Shown: positions 6,960 through 13,681 of the stretch, in pieces
Layout of the letters: each line of letters opens with the position of its first letter
Position numbering within the stretch: position 1 is the first letter of the stretch
Source of the DNA: Firmicutes bacterium UBA5496
GTDB lineage: Bacteria > Bacillota > Proteinivoracia > UBA4975
Length of the DNA: 14,818 nucleotides
Direction of reading: 5' to 3'
NCBI GenBank assembly: GCA_002427015.1
Contig: DIPE01000108.1
Coordinates: forward strand, 1 to 14,818
Made by a program: the position numbers and the translations under genes
The notes under the pieces: model-generated
Seen by the model: the letters and a program-made list of their open reading frames with translations, nothing else
Database searches by the model: none
Told to the model about the DNA's origin: nothing

Positions 6960-7811
6960 TTAACCTTTGCGTTTTCCCACTTTAAGGGGATTGACCGCCC
7001 GGGTAGCCACCCAGAGGCTTAAGGCAGCCAGGGCGCCCTGCACCAGCAGAGCCAAATGCCACAGCTGCAAACCCCTTTGGGCCCAGTTGGTGTTCACAGC
7101 ATATATTACATCCCGAAAAAAGTCGGGATAGAGCCATCCCAGAAGACTTAAGGGATTCATTGTCATAATCAGGAAGAGAGGCGTGCTGCTTTGCGTTTGC
7201 ATAGTAATTGCTGAAAGCAAAGTGAAAATTATGGATGAGCCTCCCAGCAAGAAGAGAATGAGGGCATAGGAAGCCACAATCGCCGCCACCGTCCGCCTGA
7301 ACAGGGCGGAAAACATCAGGGACCAGCAGCCTGCAAGCAGCGCTACTGTTAGGATGATAACGAAGAGTTTTAGCACCTCCAGGGGAGAAACCCCGCCCAA
7401 GAGAAAGACAAATCCGTACAGAGGCAGGCTGGCGAAAATAAACAGGATTACGGCGCTGAGAGCCGCCGCCAGCTTGCCGGTAACTATGCGCAAGGGCGTC
7501 AACTGGGTGCAGGTCAGCAGGTCAATGGTCTGGCGCTCTTTTTCGCCGCTGATAGCATTGCCTGCCAGGGCGGGAACTAAAAAGATGACGAGGATAAACT
7601 GCGCAACTGAAAGAAAGGAAAACAAGTTGCGCCCTACTTCTGCCAGTGTGCTGTAGCCCCCGGAAAGCATATAAAAGTTCGTGAGGAAGAAGAGGACGGC
7701 AAAACCACCCAACCCCAGCAAATACAGGGACACCATGCCAAAGGTGCGCCAGTTGCGCATGCGTATCCGCAGTTCTTTGGCCAGGAGGGGGTTAATTTTG
7801 AGCCTTTGCAT
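6960..7811 (-). CDS. ABC-2 type transporter permease
   Basis: The 283-residue protein has about six membrane segments. The first is near residues 25-47 after a basic N-terminus (KELRIRMRNWRT), a pattern typical of ABC-2 permeases. The GNAISGEKERQTIDLL motif (about 84-98) is characteristic of this family: the coupling region that contacts the ATPase. Its start overlaps the ATPase gene by 20 bases and is preceded by GGAGGTGG 5-6 bases upstream. With the ATPase it should form a homodimeric exporter or a mechanically acting ABC complex. The substrate cannot be told. Confidence 0.9.
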   Translation of the reverse strand: MQRLKINPLLAKELRIRMRNWRTFGMVSLYLLGLGGFAVLFFLTNFYMLSGGYSTLAEVGRNLFSFLSVAQFILVIFLVPALAGNAISGEKERQTIDLLTCTQLTPLRIVTGKLAAALSAVILFIFASLPLYGFVFLLGGVSPLEVLKLFVIILTVALLAGCWSLMFSALFRRTVAAIVASYALILFLLGGSSIIFTLLSAITMQTQSSTPLFLIMTMNPLSLLGWLYPDFFRDVIYAVNTNWAQRGLQLWHLALLVQGALAALSLWVATRAVNPLKVGKRKG

Positions 7812-8733
7812 CTTTTTCCACCTCCGTTATCTTCATAAAAAGCTGTTCCAGATTGCCCTTGCTGGGGGTAAATTCAAAGAGGGTAAAGCGGGCAGCCATC
7901 TCCCGCAGGAGACCTGCCTGGGTCAGGCGATCGCCGGAAAATACCGCTTCCAAGCCCCCTGTATTAACCAAGGCGACATCCCTCACTCCCTGCTGTTCCA
8001 GCAGCCACAGTCTTGCCTCTTCCAGGCGGTCGGCCACGGCGATAGAAATAAGGGAATCCCCCTCCACCCGGGCCAGGACCTCGCTGACGGGAGCGCTGAG
8101 AGCCAGAAGGCCATTGTTGATAATGCCCACATGAGTGCAGAGCTGGGACAGCTCCGCCAGGATATGGGAGCTGATGATAATGGTTTTGCCCATATTCTGC
8201 AGCTCTTTGAGGATGTTGCGCAGCTCCACCCGGGCCCGGGGATCAAGGCCGGAGGCAGGCTCATCCAGGAGCAGGACTTCCGGCCGGTGAACCAGGGCTC
8301 TAGCCAAACACAGCCGCTGCTTCATGCCCCGGGACAGGTTGTTTACATAAGACTGGCGTTTGTCGGTGAGGCCCACAAGCTCCAAGAGGCTGGGAATATC
8401 CCGGCGCAGGTCGTCAAGGGTGCGGCCGGAGGCTTCCCCGTAAAACTCCAAATACTCATCTACCTTGAGATCGTTGTAGACCCCGAAAAAGTCAGGCATG
8501 TAGCCAATGAGCTTGCGGGTATGCTGGGGATTATGAAATGCCTGGACCCCGCCGATGATTATTTCACCGCTGGTAGGGGCCAGCAAGGTGGCCAGCATCC
8601 GCAAGGTCGTTGTCTTGCCCGCCCCGTTAGGACCGACAAAACCATAGATATTGCCCCGTTCAACGGCAAAACTGATTCCCTGGACGGCGGCAAATTTGTC
8701 GTAGTACTTGGTGAGATTACTGACCCTAATCAT
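7792..8733 (-). CDS. ABC transporter ATP-binding protein
   Basis: A complete single ATPase domain: Walker A G34-PNGAGKTT, signature L133-SRGMKQR, Walker B VLLLDEP (153-159) with SGLDP, and switch histidine H190 in SSH. The usual Q-loop glutamine position reads Y-M-P-D81, an Asp variant often met in ABC-2 export ATPases. The last 90 residues are an extra domain, giving the 313-residue length typical of this class. The ATG lies inside the end of the upstream gene (ATGATTAG, 8-base overlap), and the permease gene overlaps its own end, so the three are translationally coupled. It powers the adjacent permease. Confidence 0.95.
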   Translation of the reverse strand: MIRVSNLTKYYDKFAAVQGISFAVERGNIYGFVGPNGAGKTTTLRMLATLLAPTSGEIIIGGVQAFHNPQHTRKLIGYMPDFFGVYNDLKVDEYLEFYGEASGRTLDDLRRDIPSLLELVGLTDKRQSYVNNLSRGMKQRLCLARALVHRPEVLLLDEPASGLDPRARVELRNILKELQNMGKTIIISSHILAELSQLCTHVGIINNGLLALSAPVSEVLARVEGDSLISIAVADRLEEARLWLLEQQGVRDVALVNTGGLEAVFSGDRLTQAGLLREMAARFTLFEFTPSKGNLEQLFMKITEVEKDAKAQN

Positions 8734-10978
8734 TGATCCTGCCCCCAGTTACCGAAATATCCATCCCGTCCAGGTTAAAACCTAAATCGCCGGTATATTT
8801 TATGCGCACCGTCAGGTGATTTTCATACACCAAGTCCCCGGGGTTTTCCAGGAGGATATACCTGGAGTGCTTATACAAGTTGTCCAGGGTGCCAAGCTCC
8901 TGCCATAGATTGCTTTTATAATTATAGACAAGCACTGTTCCCTTGGCTTCTCCCCAGACGGCATCCAGATTGAGGCGATATTCCCCTTGAGAAAAATCTA
9001 CATTTTCCGGCAGGGAAAAGACTAAATCCACATTTGCCTCTTCGTTGCTATAGAAATGATAATCCCTGGGAGAGTAGTAATCTGTTCTGGCGGAACCGAG
9101 CACCACCGGGGTCAATATCCCCCGGGGGATATTCAGGGAACCGGCGGCATAGAAATCACTGGTTTCCATTGTCTTCACCCAGATGTCCAAGGCAATCTTC
9201 TTGTTTACCCCTGCCACCGGCAAGGGGCCGGAATCCCCAAACCCAAGGAAGTATACAGAAGTGTTGGGGAAATAATAGGAAAAATCATACCAGCCGGGGA
9301 ATGCCCTGCCTGAGGAATTGTACCGGGATAAAATGCTCTGAAAATCCGGCTGAGATATGGCTGTTGACATCTTGCTCTCTCCTGCCGCCAAGGGGCCAAA
9401 TTCAAACCATTCTTTTCCCATTTGAATAAAGCTGGCGAAAAAGTCCTGACCGCTGTAATTGGTAACCCTTGCCTCCAGTCTATTTTGAGCGCTGTTATAA
9501 TTAGCTTCTATTTGCACTGAGCCGGGCAAATCCAGAACTCCGGCGCCGTAAAACTTCTGCACCGACCAAAGGGGCGGGTTCTTCATAGCCAATTCCTGCT
9601 GGCCGCCCTCAAGCCTGGACACCATCTCCCCGCTAAGAGGGGCCAGATAGGCCTCTGAACTGAGGGTTATGCCCCGGGAACTGGGGACAAAGACTCCGTT
9701 GAGACTCTGCACTTTTGCCTGGTTTTGTGAATACAGCTCAATCAGATTGACCTGGTAAAGGACTTTGTCACTGCCCCGTCCCAGACGGCCATAGACAAAG
9801 GCGCCGGCGGTAAGGAGCAGAGCCACTGCCGGAATCACAAACCAAGCCCATTCCCGCCGGTCAATTTTTCGCAGCACCAGCCAATTCACCGGTCCTACCA
9901 GGATAATGTATCCCAGAAGCAGCAGAAAAAGCTTGCCCGGAGAAAGAGCTGACGCCAAACTGTCTTGAGAGATGCTGTTAAAAAGCTGACTGTAAAAATT
10001 ATTATCAACAGAGTACACTTTCACTACAGGCCTGAGCAGAAAGATTTTCTGCCAGAAGGCCTCCGAATTAGCGGGGTTAAGCAGGGGCGCGGCTTCCAAG
10101 TCCAAGGCCGACCAGAGGACAGTGCCATTCCCTACTGTCTTGGCTGCCAGCAAGGGCTTATCGCCGGCAGAGACCAGGACCTGGCCCACAACCTCACCAA
10201 CAGCAATGGTATATTCACTTTCCTCGAGAACGGAAAGGTCCAGTGCCGCCAAATCCCCGGCGGCAATTGTATCCACCCCCTGAATGCGGACGGGGAGCAT
10301 ATCCGGGGGCAACAGAGCCGCCGACTGTTGCCAGCCGCTGCCGCCGCCTACTACCAACATGCCTCCGGATTCCAGCCAGCGCCGCAGATTGGCGGCCTGC
10401 TGGGGGCTGAGAGTTACAGAACCGGGGTTGCTGAGGATAATCGTCCGGTAATTTTCCGCAAACTGCAAATTGTCCAGACTCTCAGGACTCATTCCCGCCA
10501 CAGATAAATAACCCAGGACATTGCCAATGCGCTTGAAATCTCCAGCCTGTTTGCCCATTACCCCCACAAATATAGAGGAGGAAGAGGCCGTTGCTGGCCT
10601 GTTAGCTAAAGTGGCCTGGTTCACTATCCTTCCCCGCTGATCCCGAAGATAGATTTTATGGATAGTGACATTGGCGTAATCCCGCTGAATATAGCCCAAG
10701 GGCGGCAGGTAAAATACCAGGGAACCGGTCTTGCCCGCTTCCACAAATACGTCCCGAACATACTCCCCCCCCAGCTCCACTAAGACGCTGCCCTGAAAAT
10801 CCTTGTTACTGTTGTTTTGCACACGCACTTCCAGCCGGTTCCAGGCATCGGGAAACATTTGGTCCCCGAATAAAAGTCCGACAACGCTGATATCCTTCGC
10901 AGCCTGGGCAGTCCCCGGCAGCAGCACAAACAGCGCAGCCGCAGCCAGCAGAAGAGCCAAGGCCCTTTTAAGCTTCAT
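8726..10978 (-). CDS. Large secreted/membrane protein of the ABC-MoxR cluster, glutamine-amidotransferase-like fold region
   Basis: The 750-residue protein starts with a signal peptide (KLKR, hydrophobic core, cleavage likely after AQA26). An extracellular beta-rich part follows (about 28-130, VRVQNNSNKDFQGSVLVEL). Residues about 150-300 look like a class I glutamine-amidotransferase-type alpha/beta fold (LRRWLESGGMLVVGGG), a shape also seen in gliding/ABC auxiliary proteins, with no catalytic triad I can identify. Two membrane helices at about 349-368 and 379-398 flank a conserved-looking VGPVNWLVLRKIDRREW turn. A further 350-residue beta-rich outer domain ends the protein. It is the first gene of the operon: GGGAGGGGG lies 8 bases upstream of ATG. 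It probably is the outer subunit working with the ABC pair. Function not known. Confidence 0.75.
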   Translation of the reverse strand: MKLKRALALLLAAAALFVLLPGTAQAAKDISVVGLLFGDQMFPDAWNRLEVRVQNNSNKDFQGSVLVELGGEYVRDVFVEAGKTGSLVFYLPPLGYIQRDYANVTIHKIYLRDQRGRIVNQATLANRPATASSSSIFVGVMGKQAGDFKRIGNVLGYLSVAGMSPESLDNLQFAENYRTIILSNPGSVTLSPQQAANLRRWLESGGMLVVGGGSGWQQSAALLPPDMLPVRIQGVDTIAAGDLAALDLSVLEESEYTIAVGEVVGQVLVSAGDKPLLAAKTVGNGTVLWSALDLEAAPLLNPANSEAFWQKIFLLRPVVKVYSVDNNFYSQLFNSISQDSLASALSPGKLFLLLLGYIILVGPVNWLVLRKIDRREWAWFVIPAVALLLTAGAFVYGRLGRGSDKVLYQVNLIELYSQNQAKVQSLNGVFVPSSRGITLSSEAYLAPLSGEMVSRLEGGQQELAMKNPPLWSVQKFYGAGVLDLPGSVQIEANYNSAQNRLEARVTNYSGQDFFASFIQMGKEWFEFGPLAAGESKMSTAISQPDFQSILSRYNSSGRAFPGWYDFSYYFPNTSVYFLGFGDSGPLPVAGVNKKIALDIWVKTMETSDFYAAGSLNIPRGILTPVVLGSARTDYYSPRDYHFYSNEEANVDLVFSLPENVDFSQGEYRLNLDAVWGEAKGTVLVYNYKSNLWQELGTLDNLYKHSRYILLENPGDLVYENHLTVRIKYTGDLGFNLDGMDISVTGGRIND

Positions 10979-10995
10979 TTTTTATTCCCCCTCCC

Positions 10996-11029
10996 AGCCA
11001 AAGGAACCAACAGGGATGGTACTTTGGCT
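10996..11029 (-). promoter_or_regulatory. Hairpin just upstream of the ribosome binding site of the 8726-10978 gene
   Basis: AGCCAAAG (10996-11003) and CTTTGGCT (11022-11029) are perfect 8-base arms, with an inner ACCA/TGGT pair (11006-11009 with 11017-11020). In the minus-strand transcript the hairpin ends one base before the GGGAGGGGG ribosome binding site, so it could influence translation. Read on the plus strand it is followed by a T-rich stretch, but no plus-strand gene precedes it. Confidence 0.45.
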
Positions 11030-11064
11030 TATTTTTCTTGAAATTTTGGTAAATAGCAAAACAG

Positions 11065-11112
11065 CCCGGATACAGGTATGCGTTACAGTGGCGCAAGAAC
11101 AAGTATACCGGG
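11065..11112 (-). promoter_or_regulatory. Second stem-loop in the 5' leader of the ABC-MoxR operon
   Basis: CCCGGATAC (11065-11073) pairs with GTATACCGGG (11103-11112), leaving one bulged base. The 29-base loop holds a short inner GCG/CGC helix. It lies within the predicted 150-base leader. I do not recognise a riboswitch class. Confidence 0.35.
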
Positions 11113-11137
11113 TTGCCAGGAGACCCCCTCTAACTGC

Positions 11138-11167
11138 ATTATACCGAAGGGGGCAAATAGGTGTCAA
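11138..11167 (-). promoter_or_regulatory. Consensus sigma-A promoter of the ABC-MoxR operon
   Basis: On the minus strand, TTGACA (11167-11162), an 18-base spacer and TATAAT (11143-11138). All twelve hexamer bases match consensus. Transcription should begin near 11131, giving a leader of about 150 bases before ATG 10978. The -35 lies only 9 bases past the yqeC stop. Confidence 0.85.
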
Positions 11168-11176
11168 TGAAAGAGC

Positions 11177-11953
11177 CTAACTGGGACAGAAGGAACCGTC
11201 CCCGCTGTCCCAAACGGCGCGGACGGGTGTGGCAGTTTCCACTGCCGCTGCTACTACCCGCTGGATTCCTTTTTTCGCCAGGAGCAGCGCCGCTACTTCC
11301 CTGGCTGACTCTTCCCGGTCTAAAGTATCTGCCTGGTTGAGCAGGGGCACCACCGGGTTGGTCCCTAAAAACCTGCCGTAGCTCAAGGGATGGCAGATTA
11401 CAGCCACCGCCAGACCGGGGGTAATTACTGTGCCGGTGGCAAGTCCCAGGTAGCGGCATGCCAGCTGCCAGCGATGGGTAGTTTGCGGGCCCAGTTTTTG
11501 TCCCAGGGCAGAGATGCCCAACACCGGCACTACCAGGGTATCCCGGGAGCAAATTATCGGCTCATATACTGCAGGAAACTTAATTGGCAGTCCCCGGGAG
11601 CCGTCGGCCTCGATGATAATGGCATCGGCCTGAGTTAAGGCTGCGAGCTTTATAAGCTGCGGACAGGAGAGGCCAACCACCTTGCCCCCCTCCATGCCGG
11701 CCCCAACCAGGACCTGATTGCAGTCAGCCAATATTTCCGCCGCCCGCCGGGCCAGAATTCCAGGCTCCGCTTCCAGCAGCAGGGGAATTTCCGGGGGAGG
11801 AGGGTACATGCGCGCTGTAGTTGTAAGCACCACCTTTTTGCCCTCTGCCGCCAATTCCCGACCCAGGAGATACAAGCTGGCGGTCTTGCCCCCGGCTCCC
11901 GCCAGGGCCACCAGCCGATGGCGGTTTAGACTTAAGGCCTGTGCCAGTTTCAT
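11177..11953 (-). CDS. yqeC: YqeC, selenium-dependent hydroxylase accessory protein
   Basis: The 258-residue protein has a P-loop-like ALAGAGGKT near the N-terminus (residues 17-24), VLTTTARM (42-49), VLVGAG (81-86), a nucleotide-binding-style IIIEADGSRGLPIK (112-125) and PLLNQAD (203-209). This set is characteristic of YqeC, a putative nucleotide-binding protein found with selenium-dependent molybdenum hydroxylases. Its start overlaps the yqeB stop by 4 bases (ATGA), so the two are coupled. The last 11 codons, W248 to S258, and the approach to the TAG lie inside or beside a REP-like palindrome, so the native C-terminus has probably been replaced or extended. Family call is confident; its biochemical reaction is not established. 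Confidence 0.88.
   Translation of the reverse strand: MKLAQALSLNRHRLVALAGAGGKTASLYLLGRELAAEGKKVVLTTTARMYPPPPEIPLLLEAEPGILARRAAEILADCNQVLVGAGMEGGKVVGLSCPQLIKLAALTQADAIIIEADGSRGLPIKFPAVYEPIICSRDTLVVPVLGISALGQKLGPQTTHRWQLACRYLGLATGTVITPGLAVAVICHPLSYGRFLGTNPVVPLLNQADTLDREESAREVAALLLAKKGIQRVVAAAVETATPVRAVWDSGDGSFCPS
11182..11212 (-). repeat. REP-like GGGACAG/CTGTCCC palindromic element overlapping the yqeC 3' end
   Basis: TGGGACAG (11182-11189) and CTGTCCCA (11205-11212) are perfect inverted arms around a 15-base centre containing GGAACCGTCCCC. Elements with this GGGACAG...GGAACCGTCCCC composition recur in many clostridial genomes, often associated with REP transposases (from memory). Only one copy is visible in this window. 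It encodes the last residues of YqeC and may double as a hairpin between the two operons. Confidence 0.6.
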
Positions 11954-12750
11954 CGGTCAACACCGCCCTCCAAATGGAGCAGGGCTTCCAGCACACCGCC
12001 GCCAATAGCCCGGGCCTTTTCGGAAATTGTAAAGCAGTATTCCCGGATGCCCCGGGGATCTACATCTCCCAGCTTGGTCCCGGCCCTGACCCAGGTTCCC
12101 CCCATCAGCAGTCCCCGGACTATGCCGTTTATGGGGGCAGGAATTGGGCGGCCATCTATTTCCCCGAATCTGTCGCCTTGGGCGACTAAATCGCCAATCG
12201 CCAAACCGGAGCTGAATATGCCGGGGGCAGAGCTTTTCAACACCCTTTCTTCCCTGTATCCCCCGATGTCCCCAGGATTGCCTGTATTGGCCTGGGCGGC
12301 GCCTGTATACAGCGCCCGACCCAAGTCATGGCCCCGGTTGGTCTCGATGACCCCATGGGCATCAACTCCGGCAGTAAAGCCCGGCCCCAGGGCAATGACC
12401 ACCTTGGCCTCATCAATTCTGGTCCCCAGGTTTTCCTTGGCCAGCCTAGCGTCCACCAGGGCAACTGGCTGCAGAAGAGCGAGATTTTCCCCCGCAATTT
12501 CTCCGGGCAGGACCGCTATTTTCTCTTGGCGGCAAAGAATCATGGCCTCAGCCAGGGTGCGCACGTGCACAGCAACAACACCTTCCACCTCAGCCCTGCC
12601 GTCAAAGACAGCCTGGGCAAAGGCAACCCCCCGGCGCACTGCCAAGGGCCGGGGCAGCTCCGTCATTATTATGCTATAACCCGCCGCATGGAGGCGATGG
12701 GCTGTGCCCGAGGCCATTTCTCCTGCTCCCCGGATAAGCACCAGTTTCAT
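11950..12750 (-). CDS. yqeB: YqeB, EF2563-type selenium-dependent molybdenum hydroxylase system protein
   Basis: The 266-residue protein opens with KLVLIRGAGEMASGTAHRL, a Rossmann-like glycine-rich loop (G8-A-G-E-M), and carries VVIALGPGFTAGVDAHGVIETNRGHDLGR in the middle. Both match the EF2563/YqeB family, linked by gene neighbourhood to enzymes that hold a labile selenium at the molybdenum site (xanthine dehydrogenase or purine hydroxylase type). It overlaps the cytidylyltransferase gene by 4 bases upstream and yqeC by 4 bases downstream. The precise reaction is unknown; a role in selenium insertion or delivery is the usual proposal. Confidence 0.9.
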   Translation of the reverse strand: MKLVLIRGAGEMASGTAHRLHAAGYSIIMTELPRPLAVRRGVAFAQAVFDGRAEVEGVVAVHVRTLAEAMILCRQEKIAVLPGEIAGENLALLQPVALVDARLAKENLGTRIDEAKVVIALGPGFTAGVDAHGVIETNRGHDLGRALYTGAAQANTGNPGDIGGYREERVLKSSAPGIFSSGLAIGDLVAQGDRFGEIDGRPIPAPINGIVRGLLMGGTWVRAGTKLGDVDPRGIREYCFTISEKARAIGGGVLEALLHLEGGVDR

Positions 12751-13364
12751 TGACCGCCCCTCCCTTTTGGCCGATACTTTTTATATTCCTCGGGATAATC
12801 CAGGTCAATGTAAATTGCGGGGCTGTCTGCCTGGCAAAAGGCAACCAAGTCTGAATGGCGGCGAAGGAGGTTTCGCAGGCCCCCATCAGTATCCGCCAGG
12901 GCGAGAATTTCCGGCACATATTTTTTGCTGACAAAGACAGGATGCCCCCGGCGCCCCTGATACACAGGCACAAGAAAATCCGGACAGGTCCGGCGCCACT
13001 GCCGGGCCAAAAAAGCCACTAAGTCTGGCTCCAGCAAGGGCTGATCCCCCAGAAAGAGAGCGAATCCCATTGAAACCGAGGGCAAAGCGGCAATGCCCGC
13101 TTGGATGGAGGAGAGCATGCCCCGCTGATAAAACAGATTGTCCACAATCACCAGCCGGGGAACTGCAATTGCTTCCATAACCGGAGCCACCTTTTCCCTG
13201 CCCGCCCCCAGCACCACCCGCACTTCATCATCAATTTCCGGGCAGGCAAGCACAGTCCTGACTACAGTTTCCAGGATTGTCTTTTCCCCTTGCCAGGGCA
13301 GCAGCTGCTTGAGCCTGCCCATACGCCTGGCACTGCCGGCGGCCAGTATGACAGCAGTCAGCAT
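12747..13364 (-). CDS. mocA: Molybdenum cofactor cytidylyltransferase (MocA/YgfJ type)
   Basis: A complete 205-residue NTP transferase. It shows the nucleotide-binding ILAAGSARRMGRLKQLL (6-22), a substrate-loop SIQAG (86-90), the metal-site F-L-G-D-Q-P-L (104-110), R-G-H-P-V-F (139-144) and a terminal IDLDYPEEY (186-194). Enzymes of this type transfer CMP to molybdopterin for hydroxylases of the xanthine dehydrogenase family. The link with yqeB and yqeC points to the selenium-dependent branch. ATG 13364 has GGGAGGGG 5-7 bases upstream. It is the first gene of the minus-strand operon. No hydroxylase structural gene is in the window. Confidence 0.9.
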   Translation of the reverse strand: MLTAVILAAGSARRMGRLKQLLPWQGEKTILETVVRTVLACPEIDDEVRVVLGAGREKVAPVMEAIAVPRLVIVDNLFYQRGMLSSIQAGIAALPSVSMGFALFLGDQPLLEPDLVAFLARQWRRTCPDFLVPVYQGRRGHPVFVSKKYVPEILALADTDGGLRNLLRRHSDLVAFCQADSPAIYIDLDYPEEYKKYRPKGRGGQ

Positions 13365-13479
13365 TGCGTCCCCTCCCTATAGCCTATGGAACCCTTTGCC
13401 CCACAATTTCTTCATCGGCGGGAAAAACCCTGCCTGGCGCCAGAAATTAAAAATTGCGGAAGGAATATTACAAACCCTC

Positions 13480-13508
13480 TTGTATTACCAAGGATGTTGG
13501 CATATACT
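13480..13508 (+). promoter_or_regulatory. Upstream promoter of the ABC exporter
   Basis: TTGTAT (13480-13485), 17 bases, TATACT (13503-13508). The -10 matches 5 of 6 and the spacing is ideal. The predicted start lies inside the adjacent palindrome. Confidence 0.5.
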
Positions 13509-13509
13509 A

Positions 13510-13523
13510 CTAACGAACGTTAG
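13510..13523. promoter_or_regulatory. Palindromic operator candidate CTAACGAACGTTAG
   Basis: Perfect 6-base arms CTAACG and CGTTAG around AA, placed one base after the -10 hexamer at 13503-13508. The size, symmetry and position suit a dimeric repressor of the TetR type, which often control ABC exporters. No such regulator gene is in the window. Confidence 0.5.
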
Positions 13524-13622
13524 GTATGAAACTGCTGTGGCATCTCAGGAGGACTTTGAAACAATCATGTCCCTCATAATTAATATATTTAAAATCTATA
13601 TTAATTTATTTAATATTGTCCC

Positions 13623-13650
13623 TTGACATAGAGGAAATATCTGATATTAT
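13623..13650 (+). promoter_or_regulatory. Proximal promoter of the ABC exporter
   Basis: Perfect TTGACA (13623-13628), 16-base spacer, TATTAT (13645-13650). It would give a leader of about 25 bases before ATG 13682, with AGAGGAGG as ribosome binding site ending 8 bases before the start. Confidence 0.65.
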
Positions 13651-13681
13651 AAAGACAATCTGTAAAGAGGAGGTTAAGATT

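Larger units (their letters stand above)
13365..13681. other. Intergenic region between divergent mocA and ABC exporter genes
   Basis: The left part (13365-13470) should hold the minus-strand promoter for mocA; the best I see is TTGGTA...TAATAT with a short 15-base spacer, too weak to list. The right part holds two plus-strand promoters and a palindrome (listed separately) and two tiny frames. The first, 13526-13579, has 17 codons beginning MKLLWHL, without a clear ribosome binding site. The second, 13567-13626, has 19 codons of hydrophobic character, with AGGAGG 14 bases upstream. Neither is supported enough to call a gene. Confidence 0.6.

Noticed and set aside
7681..8736. 351-codon plus-strand frame opposite the ABC ATPase and permease
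   Set aside because: The minus-strand genes carry complete ABC motifs and coupled starts; the antisense frame has no recognisable feature and exists because of high GC.
10996..11035. Rho-independent terminator on the plus strand
   Set aside because: The stem followed by T-rich sequence looks right, but no plus-strand gene precedes it, and on the minus strand it lies in the leader directly before a ribosome binding site.
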